Below are positions 34,271 through 43,285 of a stretch of 64,000 nucleotides of DNA, in pieces. How positions within the stretch are numbered: the stretch's first letter is position 1; every line of letters begins with the position of its first letter. The notes under the pieces were generated by a model. That model searched no databases, was not told the origin of the DNA, and saw only the letters and a program-made list of their open reading frames with translations. This stretch comes from Dyella halodurans (GTDB taxonomy: Bacteria; Pseudomonadota; Gammaproteobacteria; Xanthomonadales; Rhodanobacteraceae), in contig NZ_JAPDPF010000004.1 in the NCBI RefSeq assembly GCF_026283925.1, positions 62,001 to 126,000 of the forward strand, written 5' to 3'. The position numbers were made by a program, and so were the translations under genes.

Positions 34271-35199
34271 CACAGCGCCCATTCGTAGAAGTCGTGCACC
34301 ACGCCGCGCGCCCCGAAATACTCCTTCTGCGTGATCAGGCCGCCATTCAGCGCCTTTCCTTCCTGCTCGGTGGAAATGCCAAGGGAAAAGTAATGCCGGC
34401 TGGCATAGAGCTCGATCAGCTCGGCCAGCAGCAGGTTCAGCGCATTCACGCGCCTGCCCTCTTCCGACGCCGCCAGGTACTGGGTGTGCACGCCACGGCC
34501 GAAGTCGTAGACGACGGCCCCGGCCAGCAATTCATCGCCACGTCGCGCATCGTAAAGCAGGATCTGCCGCGGAAAGCGCGCCTGCAGCAAACGCAGCTCG
34601 TCCAGGCTGTGGGTAGGCACCGCGTCGTGCTTGCACAACACCTCGGAAAGCAGGGCGTGGAAGCCTGCCAGGTCGCTGCTCGCCTGCACTTGCAGGCCAG
34701 CCTTTCTTGCCTTGTTGACCGCGCGACGGCGTCCGTCCGTGAAGCAAAAGGATTCCTGTAACGCGATGATCGAGGAAATGTCGCGCCGCTTCAGGCGCGC
34801 ACCGAGTCGATGCAACGCGTAGAGATCCTCATCCGCCGGATACGCGTGAAAAACGTGGGGGACGGCCTTGTAGATCACGCTATCCATGCCTAGCGCGCGG
34901 TAAATCTCGCCGATCGACTCGAACAGGGAAAGCGTCGATTCGGCACGCAATGCCTGCGTGCTGATGAGGCCGGCATAGGTGAGGCCGCCGTGGCTCACCA
35001 CCGTCTTGCCCAGAACATGCGCGGGAAAGACCGCCACGGGCTCGCCGTGGCGTTCAACCATGAGCGAGCGGTCGGCAAAGCGGTGGGCGTGATAGTCCAT
35101 ATAGCCCCGCTGATGCAGCAATACGCCGTTGCGCGATTGCTCGACGACGGCGTCCCAGGCACCCGCGTCCGCCGGCACGTAAGGCCTAACCGCAAGCAC
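34270..35199 (-). CDS. GNAT/FemAB-like acyltransferase
   Basis: A 309-residue protein that looks like a double-GNAT (FemAB or BioF2-like) acyltransferase: [39 protein letters not shown] in the first half and [24 protein letters not shown]…[15 protein letters not shown] in the second. Such enzymes transfer an acyl or aminoacyl group to a sugar amine or peptide. GTG 35199 is chosen for its GGAGG seven bases upstream and overlap with the preceding gene; the longer frame adds a poor N-terminus. In this operon it probably decorates a sugar amino group, but the acyl donor cannot be read from sequence. Confidence 0.75.
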   Translation of the reverse strand: MLAVRPYVPADAGAWDAVVEQSRNGVLLHQRGYMDYHAHRFADRSLMVERHGEPVAVFPAHVLGKTVVSHGGLTYAGLISTQALRAESTLSLFESIGEIYRALGMDSVIYKAVPHVFHAYPADEDLYALHRLGARLKRRDISSIIALQESFCFTDGRRRAVNKARKAGLQVQASSDLAGFHALLSEVLCKHDAVPTHSLDELRLLQARFPRQILLYDARRGDELLAGAVVYDFGRGVHTQYLAASEEGRRVNALNLLLAELIELYASRHYFSLGISTEQEGKALNGGLITQKEYFGARGVVHDFYEWAL

Positions 35200-36139
35200 G
35201 AATGCCTCCTTCGACCTGCGTCTGCGATGCTTCGGCGACACCGAAGCCGTCCAGCCCCATGTCATTGCCGTTGTAGAACATCAGGAATTTATCGCGCTGC
35301 CGAATCAGCGCCGGATAGCAGATGACCCGCGAGTCCCATCCGCTGGACGACAATGAAAGACCCAGCGCCTCATCATGGCGCTCCCAGTGCACGCCGTCGG
35401 CACTGTACGCGAGCCCTGGAAAATACTCCCCGGTGACATTGCCCCGCGTGAAGTACATGACGTAACCGCTGCCCATGCGATAGACGCGTGGACGGCCGAT
35501 CCGGTATTCGCTGCCACGCGGGCGCAGGCACACGACATCATCCCGCGGGATAGCCGCAAGATCGTCCGTCTCCACGTAACGAATATGGTAACGCGGGAAC
35601 GGTTGTCCGCCGATGTATTCCCAGTCGTCGCCAACCGCATACCACAGACGCCATCGACTCCCCTCGCGAATCACCGAATGAACGGCAGCAATGGTGCTCC
35701 GTCCCGGCGCCCGGTCGAGAATCGGGGTTTCCTGAGTTCGCAGAAAGCTTTCACCGCCATCGCGCGAAATCGCCAGGCCGGTGAATGCCAGGAACTTGGC
35801 CTTGGCCACCCGCTGAAAGCCGACGTAGAACATGTGCAGGCCGTCCGCGGCTTCGACGACATCGCCAAGAATCATCCCGTTGTCGTCGAAGCAGCCATCC
35901 CTGCCAAGCTCGATGACCGGCTCTTGGCTCACCCGGACGACGGTCGACGGCTCGTCAGCGCGAACGTCCACATAACCGATACGGCTGACGCCGTCGCCGT
36001 CGCGAAACCCTGCGTACACGCGTATGAGTTGCTCACTGATGCGAAAGGGGGTCGGTGTAAGCGCCGAGTGACGCATCCAGCCGCCCACGCTGCGCTTGGC
36101 CGTGTCGAATACCAGGCCTTTCTTGGTCCAGTCATTCAT
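35186..36139 (-). CDS. Five-bladed beta-propeller glycosidase-like protein (GH43/32-like)
   Basis: A 317-residue protein without a signal peptide. It shows the repeated blade pattern of the GH32/43/68/117 superfamily: FDDNGMILGDVVEAADGLHMFYVGFQ, AISRDGGESFLR, SEYRIGRPRVYRMGSGYVMYFTR, AYSADGVHWERHDEALG and ICYPALIRQRDKFLMFYNGN. The intact acidic triad cannot be confirmed by eye. The absence of export signal and its place in a polysaccharide operon suggest it recognises or trims an intracellular sugar intermediate rather than degrading external polymer. It is followed after six bases by the acetyltransferase. Confidence 0.7.
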   Translation of the reverse strand: MNDWTKKGLVFDTAKRSVGGWMRHSALTPTPFRISEQLIRVYAGFRDGDGVSRIGYVDVRADEPSTVVRVSQEPVIELGRDGCFDDNGMILGDVVEAADGLHMFYVGFQRVAKAKFLAFTGLAISRDGGESFLRTQETPILDRAPGRSTIAAVHSVIREGSRWRLWYAVGDDWEYIGGQPFPRYHIRYVETDDLAAIPRDDVVCLRPRGSEYRIGRPRVYRMGSGYVMYFTRGNVTGEYFPGLAYSADGVHWERHDEALGLSLSSSGWDSRVICYPALIRQRDKFLMFYNGNDMGLDGFGVAEASQTQVEGGIRACG

Positions 36140-36145
36140 CGCCCC

Positions 36146-36811
36146 TCATAGCCTCACATCGAAACTGGAGCGATCGGGGACCGCATGCGCGGGGGAACCG
36201 ACATAGACCCTCCCAGGCTCGGTGTCGCGCGTCACCAGCGCCCCGGCACCGATCACATTGTCGCTGGCGATCCTGACGTGATCGTTGAAGGTGGTGTTGA
36301 CCCCGATGAAGCTGCTGTCACCGATCTCGCAATATCCGGAGATGACCGCGTGCGACGCCACGAACACATGGTCCTGCACGACCGTGCGATGCCCCACATG
36401 GTTGCCGCTCCATAGCACGCAGTTGTTGCCAATGCGAACGAAGGGCTGGATGACATTGTTCTCGAAGATGAAGCTGTTCTCGCCGATCTGCGCATTGCGC
36501 CAGACAAAGGCGTGTGAACTGACGTACGTCGCGATCCGATAGCCCCTGCTCTTCGCATCCAGGTAGAAGCGCGTGCGCAGCCGGTTGAGCTGGCTCGCCG
36601 GTATCGCAACGAATACCGCGAAGTTCGCCGGGGGGTAGAGTGCCGGGAGGTCCTCGTAGGCCACCACGGGTCGATCGGCGAGTGTCGGCTGCGTAAGATA
36701 CTTTTGCTCGACGCTGAAGGCGACGACGTCGTAAGCGCTGTCGTGCTCGAAATATTCGCAGGCAATCTGTGCGAACTCACCAGCACCTACGATCACTAGA
36801 GGCCCTGGCAT
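36146..36811 (-). CDS. Sugar O/N-acyltransferase, left-handed beta-helix (PglD/FdtC-like)
   Basis: A 221-residue protein with an N-terminal Rossmann-like domain (LVIVGAGEFAQIACEYFEHDSAYDVVAF) and a C-terminal left-handed parallel beta-helix of hexapeptide repeats (ENNVIQPFVRIGNNCVLWSGNHVGHRTVVQDHVFVASHAVISGYCEIGDSSFIGVN). This matches PglD/NeuD/FdtC-type acyltransferases. The probable reaction is N-acylation of a dTDP-3-amino-3,6-dideoxyhexose with acetyl-CoA. The start overlaps the ketoisomerase gene by 16 bases, supporting consecutive steps. Confidence 0.87.
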   Translation of the reverse strand: MPGPLVIVGAGEFAQIACEYFEHDSAYDVVAFSVEQKYLTQPTLADRPVVAYEDLPALYPPANFAVFVAIPASQLNRLRTRFYLDAKSRGYRIATYVSSHAFVWRNAQIGENSFIFENNVIQPFVRIGNNCVLWSGNHVGHRTVVQDHVFVASHAVISGYCEIGDSSFIGVNTTFNDHVRIASDNVIGAGALVTRDTEPGRVYVGSPAHAVPDRSSFDVRL

Positions 36812-37233
36812 GCTGGCACTTCCGCCTGGTACGCGCCGCTGTGCACCTCGCGCAGGAAAACATCGTAGTCCGTGATGTAATCCGCCGGATCGTAGAACTG
36901 GTCAGCCAGGACCATCAGGACGCAGTCCTGGGTGAAATCGTACATCTCTCGCCACACCATGCGGCGCAACAACAGGCCTTGCGATGGATCGTCGAGCACG
37001 ACCTTGCAGGGTCCGCTGCCGTCGTCCAAAAGGAAGGTGACGGAGCCGCGCACGGTCACTGCCAGTTGATTCAGGTTGCGATGAGCGTGCATGCCACGGT
37101 GCACATCGCATTTGGTGGAGAACAGGTAGTACACGCGCCGAATGTCGAACGGCACGTTGAGGTCTTTCTCAAGCGAAATAAGCATGCCGCGATCGTCGCC
37201 ATGCATCTGCAATTGGATTCGCTCGATTTCCAT
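36796..37233 (-). CDS. fdtA: dTDP-6-deoxyhexose 3,4-ketoisomerase (FdtA/QdtA, WxcM-like cupin)
   Basis: A 145-residue cupin of the FdtA/QdtA/WxcM-C-terminal family. Key features are RGMLISLEKDLNVPFDIRRVYY, the histidine motif RGMHAHRNLNQ, a beta-barrel core (VRGSVTFLLDDG) and MVWREMYDFTQDCVLMVLADQFYDPADYI. These enzymes move the keto group of dTDP-4-keto-6-deoxyglucose from C4 to C3, the first step to Fuc3N or Qui3N; which of the two cannot be decided by eye. It is the first gene of the 15-gene leftward operon. The upstream dTDP-glucose steps (RmlA/RmlB) are not in this window. Confidence 0.85.
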   Translation of the reverse strand: MEIERIQLQMHGDDRGMLISLEKDLNVPFDIRRVYYLFSTKCDVHRGMHAHRNLNQLAVTVRGSVTFLLDDGSGPCKVVLDDPSQGLLLRRMVWREMYDFTQDCVLMVLADQFYDPADYITDYDVFLREVHSGAYQAEVPACQGL

Positions 37234-37412
37234 ATTCCAGGGCCGGCTTGTGGATTCTTAACGCGATCAACTTTCCCTTGGGTGCCATCTGGCTGGTGAA
37301 AGGTTGCATCGAAAGATCGGACCTTGATAATGAGTGCTGCGCCAAAGCCGTCCGGCACCACGCTGGAGGTGCGAGCTACATCTGGCACCGCGCGACCACC
37401 CGTGGACCGACG
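37234..37412. other. 179-base intergenic region upstream of the polysaccharide operon
   Basis: This stretch lies between the cytochrome gene and fdtA, both on the minus strand. It should hold the promoter of the 15-gene polysaccharide operon. I see no obvious terminator, riboswitch or strong sigma-70 hexamer pair; a few AT-rich words (GTTGATCGCGTTAAGAATCC on the minus strand) are the only suggestive part. No gene is apparent in it. Confidence 0.4.
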
Positions 37413-38123
37413 TCACCAGCTGCTGAGGTAAGCCGACAGCGCCTGTATGTCGTCGTCACTCAGCGTCTGCGCCACGCCATGCATCACCCTTGCATTGCTG
37501 TTGCCAGCGCGCGTGCCGCGCTTGAAGTCGCCCAGTTGCTTGGTGAGATACAGGCCGGACTGGCCACGCAGATGGGGAAACGTCGCCCATGGTGGTTGCG
37601 GCGCAGCGCTTGGATGCGGCTGCGGACCGAGGCCCGCCGGCCCGTGGCAAGCCTGGCAGGGTGGGATGCCGCGTGCCGGGTCGCCAGCCCGATACAACTG
37701 TGCACCACGCGAGCTGGCGTCGCCCTTTCCCGCCGGTTTCGGCGGCAGCGTGGCGTAGTAGCTGGCCAGGTTGCGCATATCGTCGTCAGTCAAGGTCGCG
37801 GCCTGGCCCGTCATCACCGGATCCTTGCGCTGGCCATCATGGAACTCCTTCAACTGTACATAGAGATAGCTTGCCGATTGCCCCGCCAGATGGGGAAAGT
37901 TCGGTGCGATCGCCACACCCTGCGGGCCATGACAGGCCAGGCACACCGCGGTCTTGGCGGCGCCGGCCTTGGCATCGCCGCTGATCGGGTGCATGCGACG
38001 CAGATCCTGCACGCTCGGCGGCGCGGCCGACGTGCTGGCCGCTGGCGCCTCGGCCGCAACGTCAAGCACGACGGTGGACATCAGCAGGCAAACCCACAGG
38101 AGAGGGGTGCGATGCGTCATCAC
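37413..38123 (-). CDS. Diheme cytochrome c (c4-like)
   Basis: A 236-residue exported protein with a signal peptide (cleavage probably after DVAA) and two cytochrome c domains. The heme-attachment motifs are CLACH and CQACH, and each half repeats the layout SASYLYVQLKEFHDGQRKDPVMTGQAATLTDDDM / SGLYLTKQLGDFKRGTRAGNSNARVMHGVAQTLSDDDI, as in cytochrome c4. Two methionines (PVM, RVM) could be the distal heme ligands. Such proteins shuttle electrons in the periplasm. It directly follows the MtrB-like barrel gene by five bases, so it may link the conduit to the respiratory chain. Confidence 0.93.
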   Translation of the reverse strand: MMTHRTPLLWVCLLMSTVVLDVAAEAPAASTSAAPPSVQDLRRMHPISGDAKAGAAKTAVCLACHGPQGVAIAPNFPHLAGQSASYLYVQLKEFHDGQRKDPVMTGQAATLTDDDMRNLASYYATLPPKPAGKGDASSRGAQLYRAGDPARGIPPCQACHGPAGLGPQPHPSAAPQPPWATFPHLRGQSGLYLTKQLGDFKRGTRAGNSNARVMHGVAQTLSDDDIQALSAYLSSW

Positions 38124-38128
38124 GGCTC

Positions 38129-40744
38129 CTACAACTTCAGGTTCAACATGACACCGACCAGACTCGCGTTGTAATGCAGCTGGCCACCCTTGTCGGTATA
38201 GAGGCGGTGGTCATAGACGAGTGTGTTGTTCAGTCCCAGATAATGCCAGTCGCTGAAGGCGCCGGTTTCATAGCGGCCGTAGAGGCGTACACCGACATTG
38301 CTGGTGACGCGAAAGCTCAGGCCCATGTCGAGCGTATTGGTCCTGTATTTGTCGTCGGGAAAGCCTTGGTTGGAGGCGGCGACGCTGGCGGCATCGCGGA
38401 AGGCCAGCGCACCGATGGTCGCGTAGTTGTAGCCGACATGGCCGACCGAGCCGGTATAGTTGTAGCTGAGGTCGGCACGCACCCGGCCAAAGTCGTGACT
38501 GAAGGTGAGCCCGGCATTGCGATTGGTTTCGCTGTCGTACTCCCACCATTGATTCGCATACGGATAAAACGGGCCACCGAGGTTGGGGTTGGTTTGGCCG
38601 ATACTGCCGTAGATTTTTCCGTTGTCGACAGAGTCCGCATCGTTGACGTTGGCGATGCCCATGCGCGAGCCTTCCACCCCGAGGTAACCGTTCATCGTGG
38701 TCTTCGGGCTGGGCTGCCAATCCCACTGCAGGGTGGCGCCGGTCGTCCTGGTGCTCTGCCGCCCGATCAGCGCGTCGTAGTTGTCACGATTGCCGTAGAA
38801 CGTGGCCGAGATCGTGGCCGATTCGCCCAGGGGATGGGTGACGATCAGGCGTGCCTTGCTTTCCGTCCGATTGGACAGGTCGTACATGCGCATGTCGGCG
38901 ACGGTGTAAGCCGGCAAGCCCACGGCCGGCGTGACGAAGCCGGGAAGCGATTGCGAATAGAACGGCACGTACGGATCGTAGTTGTACTGATCGCCGTCTC
39001 GCCTGGCGTATTCCCAGCTCAGCCGTATGGTGGCTCCCACGACATCGCGACTGACCCAGGCCAACTTGAAGCGCTGGTCATCGACGCGATTGCGCTCGCG
39101 ATACTTCGGCTCGTTGCGGTCATAGGTGTAGGTAACGCCGAGCGAGGTCTTATGGCTCAGTTGCCAGTCGGCGCCCAACTCAAGCACCGCATCGGTATAG
39201 CTGACGGGCACGTTGCGTACAGGAACGCTGTTCGATGCATACAGTGGGTTGTTCGGGTCGAAGAAGCCGGTTTGGCCAGGCACCACGGTGCCTTGCGAGC
39301 CGTTCTCAGAGATGAAACCGTATTGACCGGTGAGCGGGTTGTAGGCCAGGTAGCGAGTCTTGTCGTCCTCGCGATACCAGCGCAGGCCGGCATGCCAGCC
39401 GAACGCCTGGTTGGGATGAAAGGTGGCCCGGGCATCGAGTAGGCCGGTGTCGATACGCGCATTCGCACTGGGTTCGGACAGCGCCGCCGTGGTGTTCCAG
39501 TTCGCGCACGGAAACGTATAGTTCGCCGTTGGCGAAATGTAGACACCACCAGTACCGGTGCAGTTGGTCGGCGGCAGCAGCGCGTCGTTCTGGCGCATCG
39601 TTCCCCACGCCCCGGCCACCGTGAGCTGCCCGTTCCACTTCAGCTCGCGCGACAAGTCCAGTCGCACATTGTGATAGTCGTTGTTCGGCTCCAGCGAGAA
39701 CTGGCCAGTCGTGATGTTGGCTACCTGCGGCACGCCGACCACGTTGGACAAGGCAAACGGGCTCTGGAAGTCCAGGTAGTCCTTGTGATTGCGGAAGAAT
39801 GAGCCGTTGTAGGTCGCCAGGAAGTGCCAGACCTTGCCGACATTGCGCAGGCTGAGATTGATATCGGTAGTGCGGAAGTCGATGGGCCGCACCGTCTCCA
39901 GAATGCCGCCGTTGTCGGGGAATGAGTAATTGAAGAACATCGAGCCGCCCCATAGACGCGTGCCCGTGCGCTTCTCGTTGGTGATACCGGCCGAAGCGAT
40001 CCAGTTCTGATACACCACGCCCTCGTAGCTAAGCCCTTCGCGCGTGCGCTTGAGCCCGATGTTGTGCTCGGGCGTGACGGCCGACACGGCCGCCACTTGC
40101 GCCGGCGTGCTCCCGCCGGGGACCAGCGACGGGGGCAAGGTCAGGTTGGTCGTGCCGACACCATTCCAGATCGGGTAGGCGTTGGTCGACACGGTATGCG
40201 GCATGTCGCGGTAGAAGGCCTCGATCCGATAGCTGCCATATTGGCCGGCACGCAGGCGATAGAACTGGTCGTCCGCGCTGAGGTGGTTGCCGCGGAATTC
40301 GACGTATTCGCCGGTCTTCGGATTCCAGAAATTCAGCGCGAGCAGGCCCAAGACCGGTCCGCTGCGCCAGTCGGCGTACTGGCGAAAATACTCGGCGTTG
40401 CGGTCGCCGCCGACATGCAGGTAACCGAATTCGATCTCGCCGTTGTAAAGCCAATCGCCCTGCCCCACCGGTTTGCCCGCATTGACCATGGGCGGATACG
40501 GATAAAGATTGCCGGTGGGCGTACGCAGCATGCCGGCGTGCAGCAGGGACATGCCGTCCGGGTCGGCCGGTTGCAACATCGGGGTCCAGCCAAGCGGATC
40601 GAGTGCATTGCCAAACTGCGTGTCGCCCACGCGCATGGTGTCGCTGGTATCTCCCGCCAGCACGTCCTGCATGCCGCACAGGCCCAGCAGCAGGCTCAAG
40701 GTCAAGACGGTCGGCGTGGTGCGATTTTGCTTCAGCGCAAGCAT
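38129..40744 (-). CDS. MtrB/PioB-family outer-membrane beta-barrel
   Basis: An 871-residue outer-membrane protein with a signal peptide and long alternating beta strands rich in Tyr, Trp and Asn. It opens after the signal with GDTSDTMRVGDTQFGNALDPLGWTPML and has the repeated short-strand design of MtrB/PioB barrels (YRLRAGQYGSYRIEAFYRDMPHTVS, LRLSWEYARRDGDQYNYDPYVPF, ending in VGVMLNLKL). MtrB/PioB barrels insulate a decaheme cytochrome through the outer membrane. The decaheme gene is 12 bases upstream and a c4-like cytochrome is downstream, so the set is a classic porin-cytochrome conduit. Confidence 0.9.
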   Translation of the reverse strand: MLALKQNRTTPTVLTLSLLLGLCGMQDVLAGDTSDTMRVGDTQFGNALDPLGWTPMLQPADPDGMSLLHAGMLRTPTGNLYPYPPMVNAGKPVGQGDWLYNGEIEFGYLHVGGDRNAEYFRQYADWRSGPVLGLLALNFWNPKTGEYVEFRGNHLSADDQFYRLRAGQYGSYRIEAFYRDMPHTVSTNAYPIWNGVGTTNLTLPPSLVPGGSTPAQVAAVSAVTPEHNIGLKRTREGLSYEGVVYQNWIASAGITNEKRTGTRLWGGSMFFNYSFPDNGGILETVRPIDFRTTDINLSLRNVGKVWHFLATYNGSFFRNHKDYLDFQSPFALSNVVGVPQVANITTGQFSLEPNNDYHNVRLDLSRELKWNGQLTVAGAWGTMRQNDALLPPTNCTGTGGVYISPTANYTFPCANWNTTAALSEPSANARIDTGLLDARATFHPNQAFGWHAGLRWYREDDKTRYLAYNPLTGQYGFISENGSQGTVVPGQTGFFDPNNPLYASNSVPVRNVPVSYTDAVLELGADWQLSHKTSLGVTYTYDRNEPKYRERNRVDDQRFKLAWVSRDVVGATIRLSWEYARRDGDQYNYDPYVPFYSQSLPGFVTPAVGLPAYTVADMRMYDLSNRTESKARLIVTHPLGESATISATFYGNRDNYDALIGRQSTRTTGATLQWDWQPSPKTTMNGYLGVEGSRMGIANVNDADSVDNGKIYGSIGQTNPNLGGPFYPYANQWWEYDSETNRNAGLTFSHDFGRVRADLSYNYTGSVGHVGYNYATIGALAFRDAASVAASNQGFPDDKYRTNTLDMGLSFRVTSNVGVRLYGRYETGAFSDWHYLGLNNTLVYDHRLYTDKGGQLHYNASLVGVMLNLKL

Positions 40745-40756
40745 CGTCCTCCTCCG

Positions 40757-41896
40757 TCACTCGTGGAACTTCGGTCCGGAAGGATTGTTCGAGCCATGGA
40801 TATTGCTGTGGCAGGTCAGGCAGCCGCGCCCAATGATCCTCTCGTCCGGATGCGGGCCGGTGCCGAGCCCGGCCGGCGTCTGCAAATCATTCGGGTGCAA
40901 CGTCATGGTGTGGCACTGCTGACACAGCATCGGGATCGGCGCGACCAGCAGGGTCTGCTGGTTGGAGCCGTGCACGTCGTGGCAATTGAGGCAGTTCTCG
41001 CGCACCGGTGCGTGCTCGAACAGGAACGGCCCGCGCTTCTCGGCGTGGCAGGTGTAGCAGGTTTCATTGACCGTATCGGTTTTCAGCAGCGGCTTGGTGA
41101 TGCTGCCGTGCGGGTTGTGGCAGTCGGTGCAGGCCATCTGGCCTTCCGGCAATGGCATGTGCGAGCGACGGTTGAACTTGGCGCGGATGTCTTGATGGCA
41201 GCTCGCACAGACCTCGTTGATCGACGAGGCCGCCAGCAGGCCTTCCGGCGAAAGCCGTGTCATCGGATTGTGGCAATCGCTGCAGGACAGCCCGCGGTTC
41301 TCATGGACAGAGCCAACCCAGTGCTGGCGTGCACCACCGGCATGACAGCCCAGGCACACACCAGCCTGGACTCGCGGCGGCGTCTTCGATTCATGGGTAT
41401 ACGCGATGATCGAACCCGGCGCGGTGGGATCCTTGGCATGCACGGAGCCGGGGCCGTGGCAGGTTTCACAGGCGGCCTGCGGACCGCTGTTGGCCGCGCC
41501 AGCGCGGAACGAGATCACGTGCAGGCTGTGCGAGGCCTGGATGTTTTCCTGCGCGTGACAGGCCACGCAGGTCTTCGCACCAATCGCGTCGGCGTTCGGC
41601 GCCAGCGGGTTGACTGGAATCGGCGCGGCATCGAACGGCGTGGCCGGGCTGTCGCTTACTGGCGCAAGGTGTGGATCTTTTTGACGTGCAGCATTGGCCC
41701 CCATGTCGGTGGCCGGCAGCATTCGCGCGATATCGCCCTGGCTCAGTCCGCTGGAGGCGCTGTGCTGGACATCGGGGGGAGCGGCGCTGCTCGCCGCCGC
41801 CTGCTGGGCCTGCGCGCCAGGCGGGCTCAGCAACATGCCCGCGACGATCAGCATCACACTCAGCAAGGCGGCGCAACACAGCGAAACTAAACGCAT
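40757..41896 (-). CDS. Decaheme c-type cytochrome (DmsE/MtrA-like)
   Basis: A 379-residue exported protein with a signal peptide (residues 1-30) and exactly ten CxxCH heme motifs: CVACH, CETCH, CLGCH, CSDCH, CASCH, CTDCH, CYTCH, CLNCH, CQQCH and CLTCH. The number and spacing match DmsE/MtrA/PioA-type decaheme proteins, which pair with MtrB barrels. The motif pairs separated by about 35 residues are typical for the stacked heme chain. The ATG at 41896 was chosen over the frame's earlier start because the signal peptide begins there. Direction of electron flow, metal oxidation or reduction, cannot be read from the sequence. Confidence 0.95.
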   Translation of the reverse strand: MRLVSLCCAALLSVMLIVAGMLLSPPGAQAQQAAASSAAPPDVQHSASSGLSQGDIARMLPATDMGANAARQKDPHLAPVSDSPATPFDAAPIPVNPLAPNADAIGAKTCVACHAQENIQASHSLHVISFRAGAANSGPQAACETCHGPGSVHAKDPTAPGSIIAYTHESKTPPRVQAGVCLGCHAGGARQHWVGSVHENRGLSCSDCHNPMTRLSPEGLLAASSINEVCASCHQDIRAKFNRRSHMPLPEGQMACTDCHNPHGSITKPLLKTDTVNETCYTCHAEKRGPFLFEHAPVRENCLNCHDVHGSNQQTLLVAPIPMLCQQCHTMTLHPNDLQTPAGLGTGPHPDERIIGRGCLTCHSNIHGSNNPSGPKFHE

Positions 41897-42354
41897 GGCT
41901 TGGAGCCCCTTGGCTATCGCTGACACTCGATCGCTATCGACTTGAACTGCCTGCACGCCAATGCACCCAATGAATGGCGGCCACGCGTGCTGTTAGTGCC
42001 CGCATGGTGCCCTTTGGTTGCGGCAGGCTTCGGGCTTGATCGAAGCGCTGATGGGCAAGTGAAGATCAGCTGCCCAGGCGATCCTGTCGAAGGCGCGAGC
42101 CGGTGGCGTGTCAGGGCCGGGGAATGACTGGGGAGCCTTGGTCGCGCTCTCGGTGCCTAGAAACGTTTCATGGACCACATCCGCTTTGGCCGTTTCGACC
42201 GTATAGTAGCCAGGGGATCTCGACCCGGGTGATGCTTGCGCCCAGGGTGCGAGCGCTGGTCACCGAGACGATGGGCCGATGCTTCGCGACGATTTGCTTA
42301 TAGCCTTTCATCGTAAGTCGCCTGCCGTGGCCTGCGGGTCCCTACGGTGTCGAC
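41897..42354. other. 458-base divergent intergenic region
   Basis: This gap separates the leftward decaheme operon from the rightward TorF-like gene. I find no convincing gene, RNA or terminator. Short frames on both strands lack the codon bias of neighbours. A few GC-palindromic words (GATCTCGACCCGGGTGATGC near 42218) stand out but have no recognised regulator. Promoters for both operons must be here. Confidence 0.4.
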
Positions 42355-43218
42355 ATGTGCCTGGCTGACAGGGTCATGTCGACATGTCGCATCGATGGCG
42401 CAAGGACCCGGTTCCATCATTGCCTCACCATCCTCGGTCGCGGCGTGATCGCGCCGGTCGGTCGCGGTCTTGCCTATGCCTTGCTGCCTGTCGGCATCTG
42501 TCTGGCCACGGCGCCGCATGCCCAGGCGGCAGATTTGAGCGGCACGGTGGCGCTCAGCTCGCAATTGGTGGACAGGGGCCAGGCGGTCACGCCGCAAACG
42601 ACGATTCTGCAAGCCGCAGGGGCCTACGCGTTCGCCAGCGGATGGTCTTTCGGCCTGGCGGCGAGCACCGAAGTGCGTTCGCCGGATCGAATCGCTGAAG
42701 CCCTCGCACAACTTTCACGCCGTTGGTCGCTCGCCTCCGACTGGCAAATGCAGGCAGGCCTGGCCTATTACGACTACCCCGGCAATGCGCAAGCGCGACC
42801 CTATGAACGCGCCGAAGCAACGCTCGACTGGATCTATCGGGACGTGCTCACGTTCGGACTGTCCGCCATTTACGACATGAACGCGGAAGCCCCGCGCCTG
42901 CGCGGTGCAGCGGATGTAAACTTTCATTGGCCCTTGCCGGCGCACTTTGCCTTCTCTGCCGGTGCCGGCGTCACGCGATCTGCTGTTACCCCCTGCAACA
43001 ACGGTGGTCAGGGATGCGCAAGTTCCTACGAATACGGTTGGCCTGCCTACTACGCACCGGTTCCGGCGGAAACCTATGGCTACGGCCATGCCGGCTTGAT
43101 CTGGAGCAAGGGGTCCTGGCACCTGGAACTCGACCGTGTCGTCACCAGCGGGCTCACCCGTCCGCACGGCAGTTTCGAGACGGCGCCCTGGGTAGCCACG
43201 ATTTCCTTCTCATTTTGA
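42355..43218 (+). CDS. TorF-family outer-membrane protein
   Basis: A 287-residue protein with an N-terminal signal-like region (ALLPVGICLATAPHAQAA, cleavage about residue 60) and beta-barrel strands (LSSQLVDRGQAVTPQTTILQAAGAYAFASGWSFGLAASTEV), ending in VATISFSF with a terminal Phe as in many outer-membrane proteins. The opening pattern, with a D-R-G turn, is like TorF-family putative porins. A Cys pair (CNNGGQGC) lies in a loop. Function is unknown. The first 25 residues may not be coded; a later ATG or GTG is possible. Confidence 0.75.
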   Translation: MCLADRVMSTCRIDGARTRFHHCLTILGRGVIAPVGRGLAYALLPVGICLATAPHAQAADLSGTVALSSQLVDRGQAVTPQTTILQAAGAYAFASGWSFGLAASTEVRSPDRIAEALAQLSRRWSLASDWQMQAGLAYYDYPGNAQARPYERAEATLDWIYRDVLTFGLSAIYDMNAEAPRLRGAADVNFHWPLPAHFAFSAGAGVTRSAVTPCNNGGQGCASSYEYGWPAYYAPVPAETYGYGHAGLIWSKGSWHLELDRVVTSGLTRPHGSFETAPWVATISFSF

Positions 43219-43285
43219 CGCCGGGGCAACCCCGTCGCGCTGAAATGGCACTCACTCGTCAAATAGTGACGATTGCGAGGCGGCC

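Noticed and set aside
40064-41890. A 608-codon plus-strand frame
   Set aside because: It runs antisense to the MtrB-like and decaheme genes, both of which are clear from ten heme motifs and barrel pattern.
43219-43285. GGCAAC and CGTC words upstream of the ECF gene, considered as an ECF promoter
   Set aside because: The spacing is about 26 bases, too long for an ECF -35/-10 pair.
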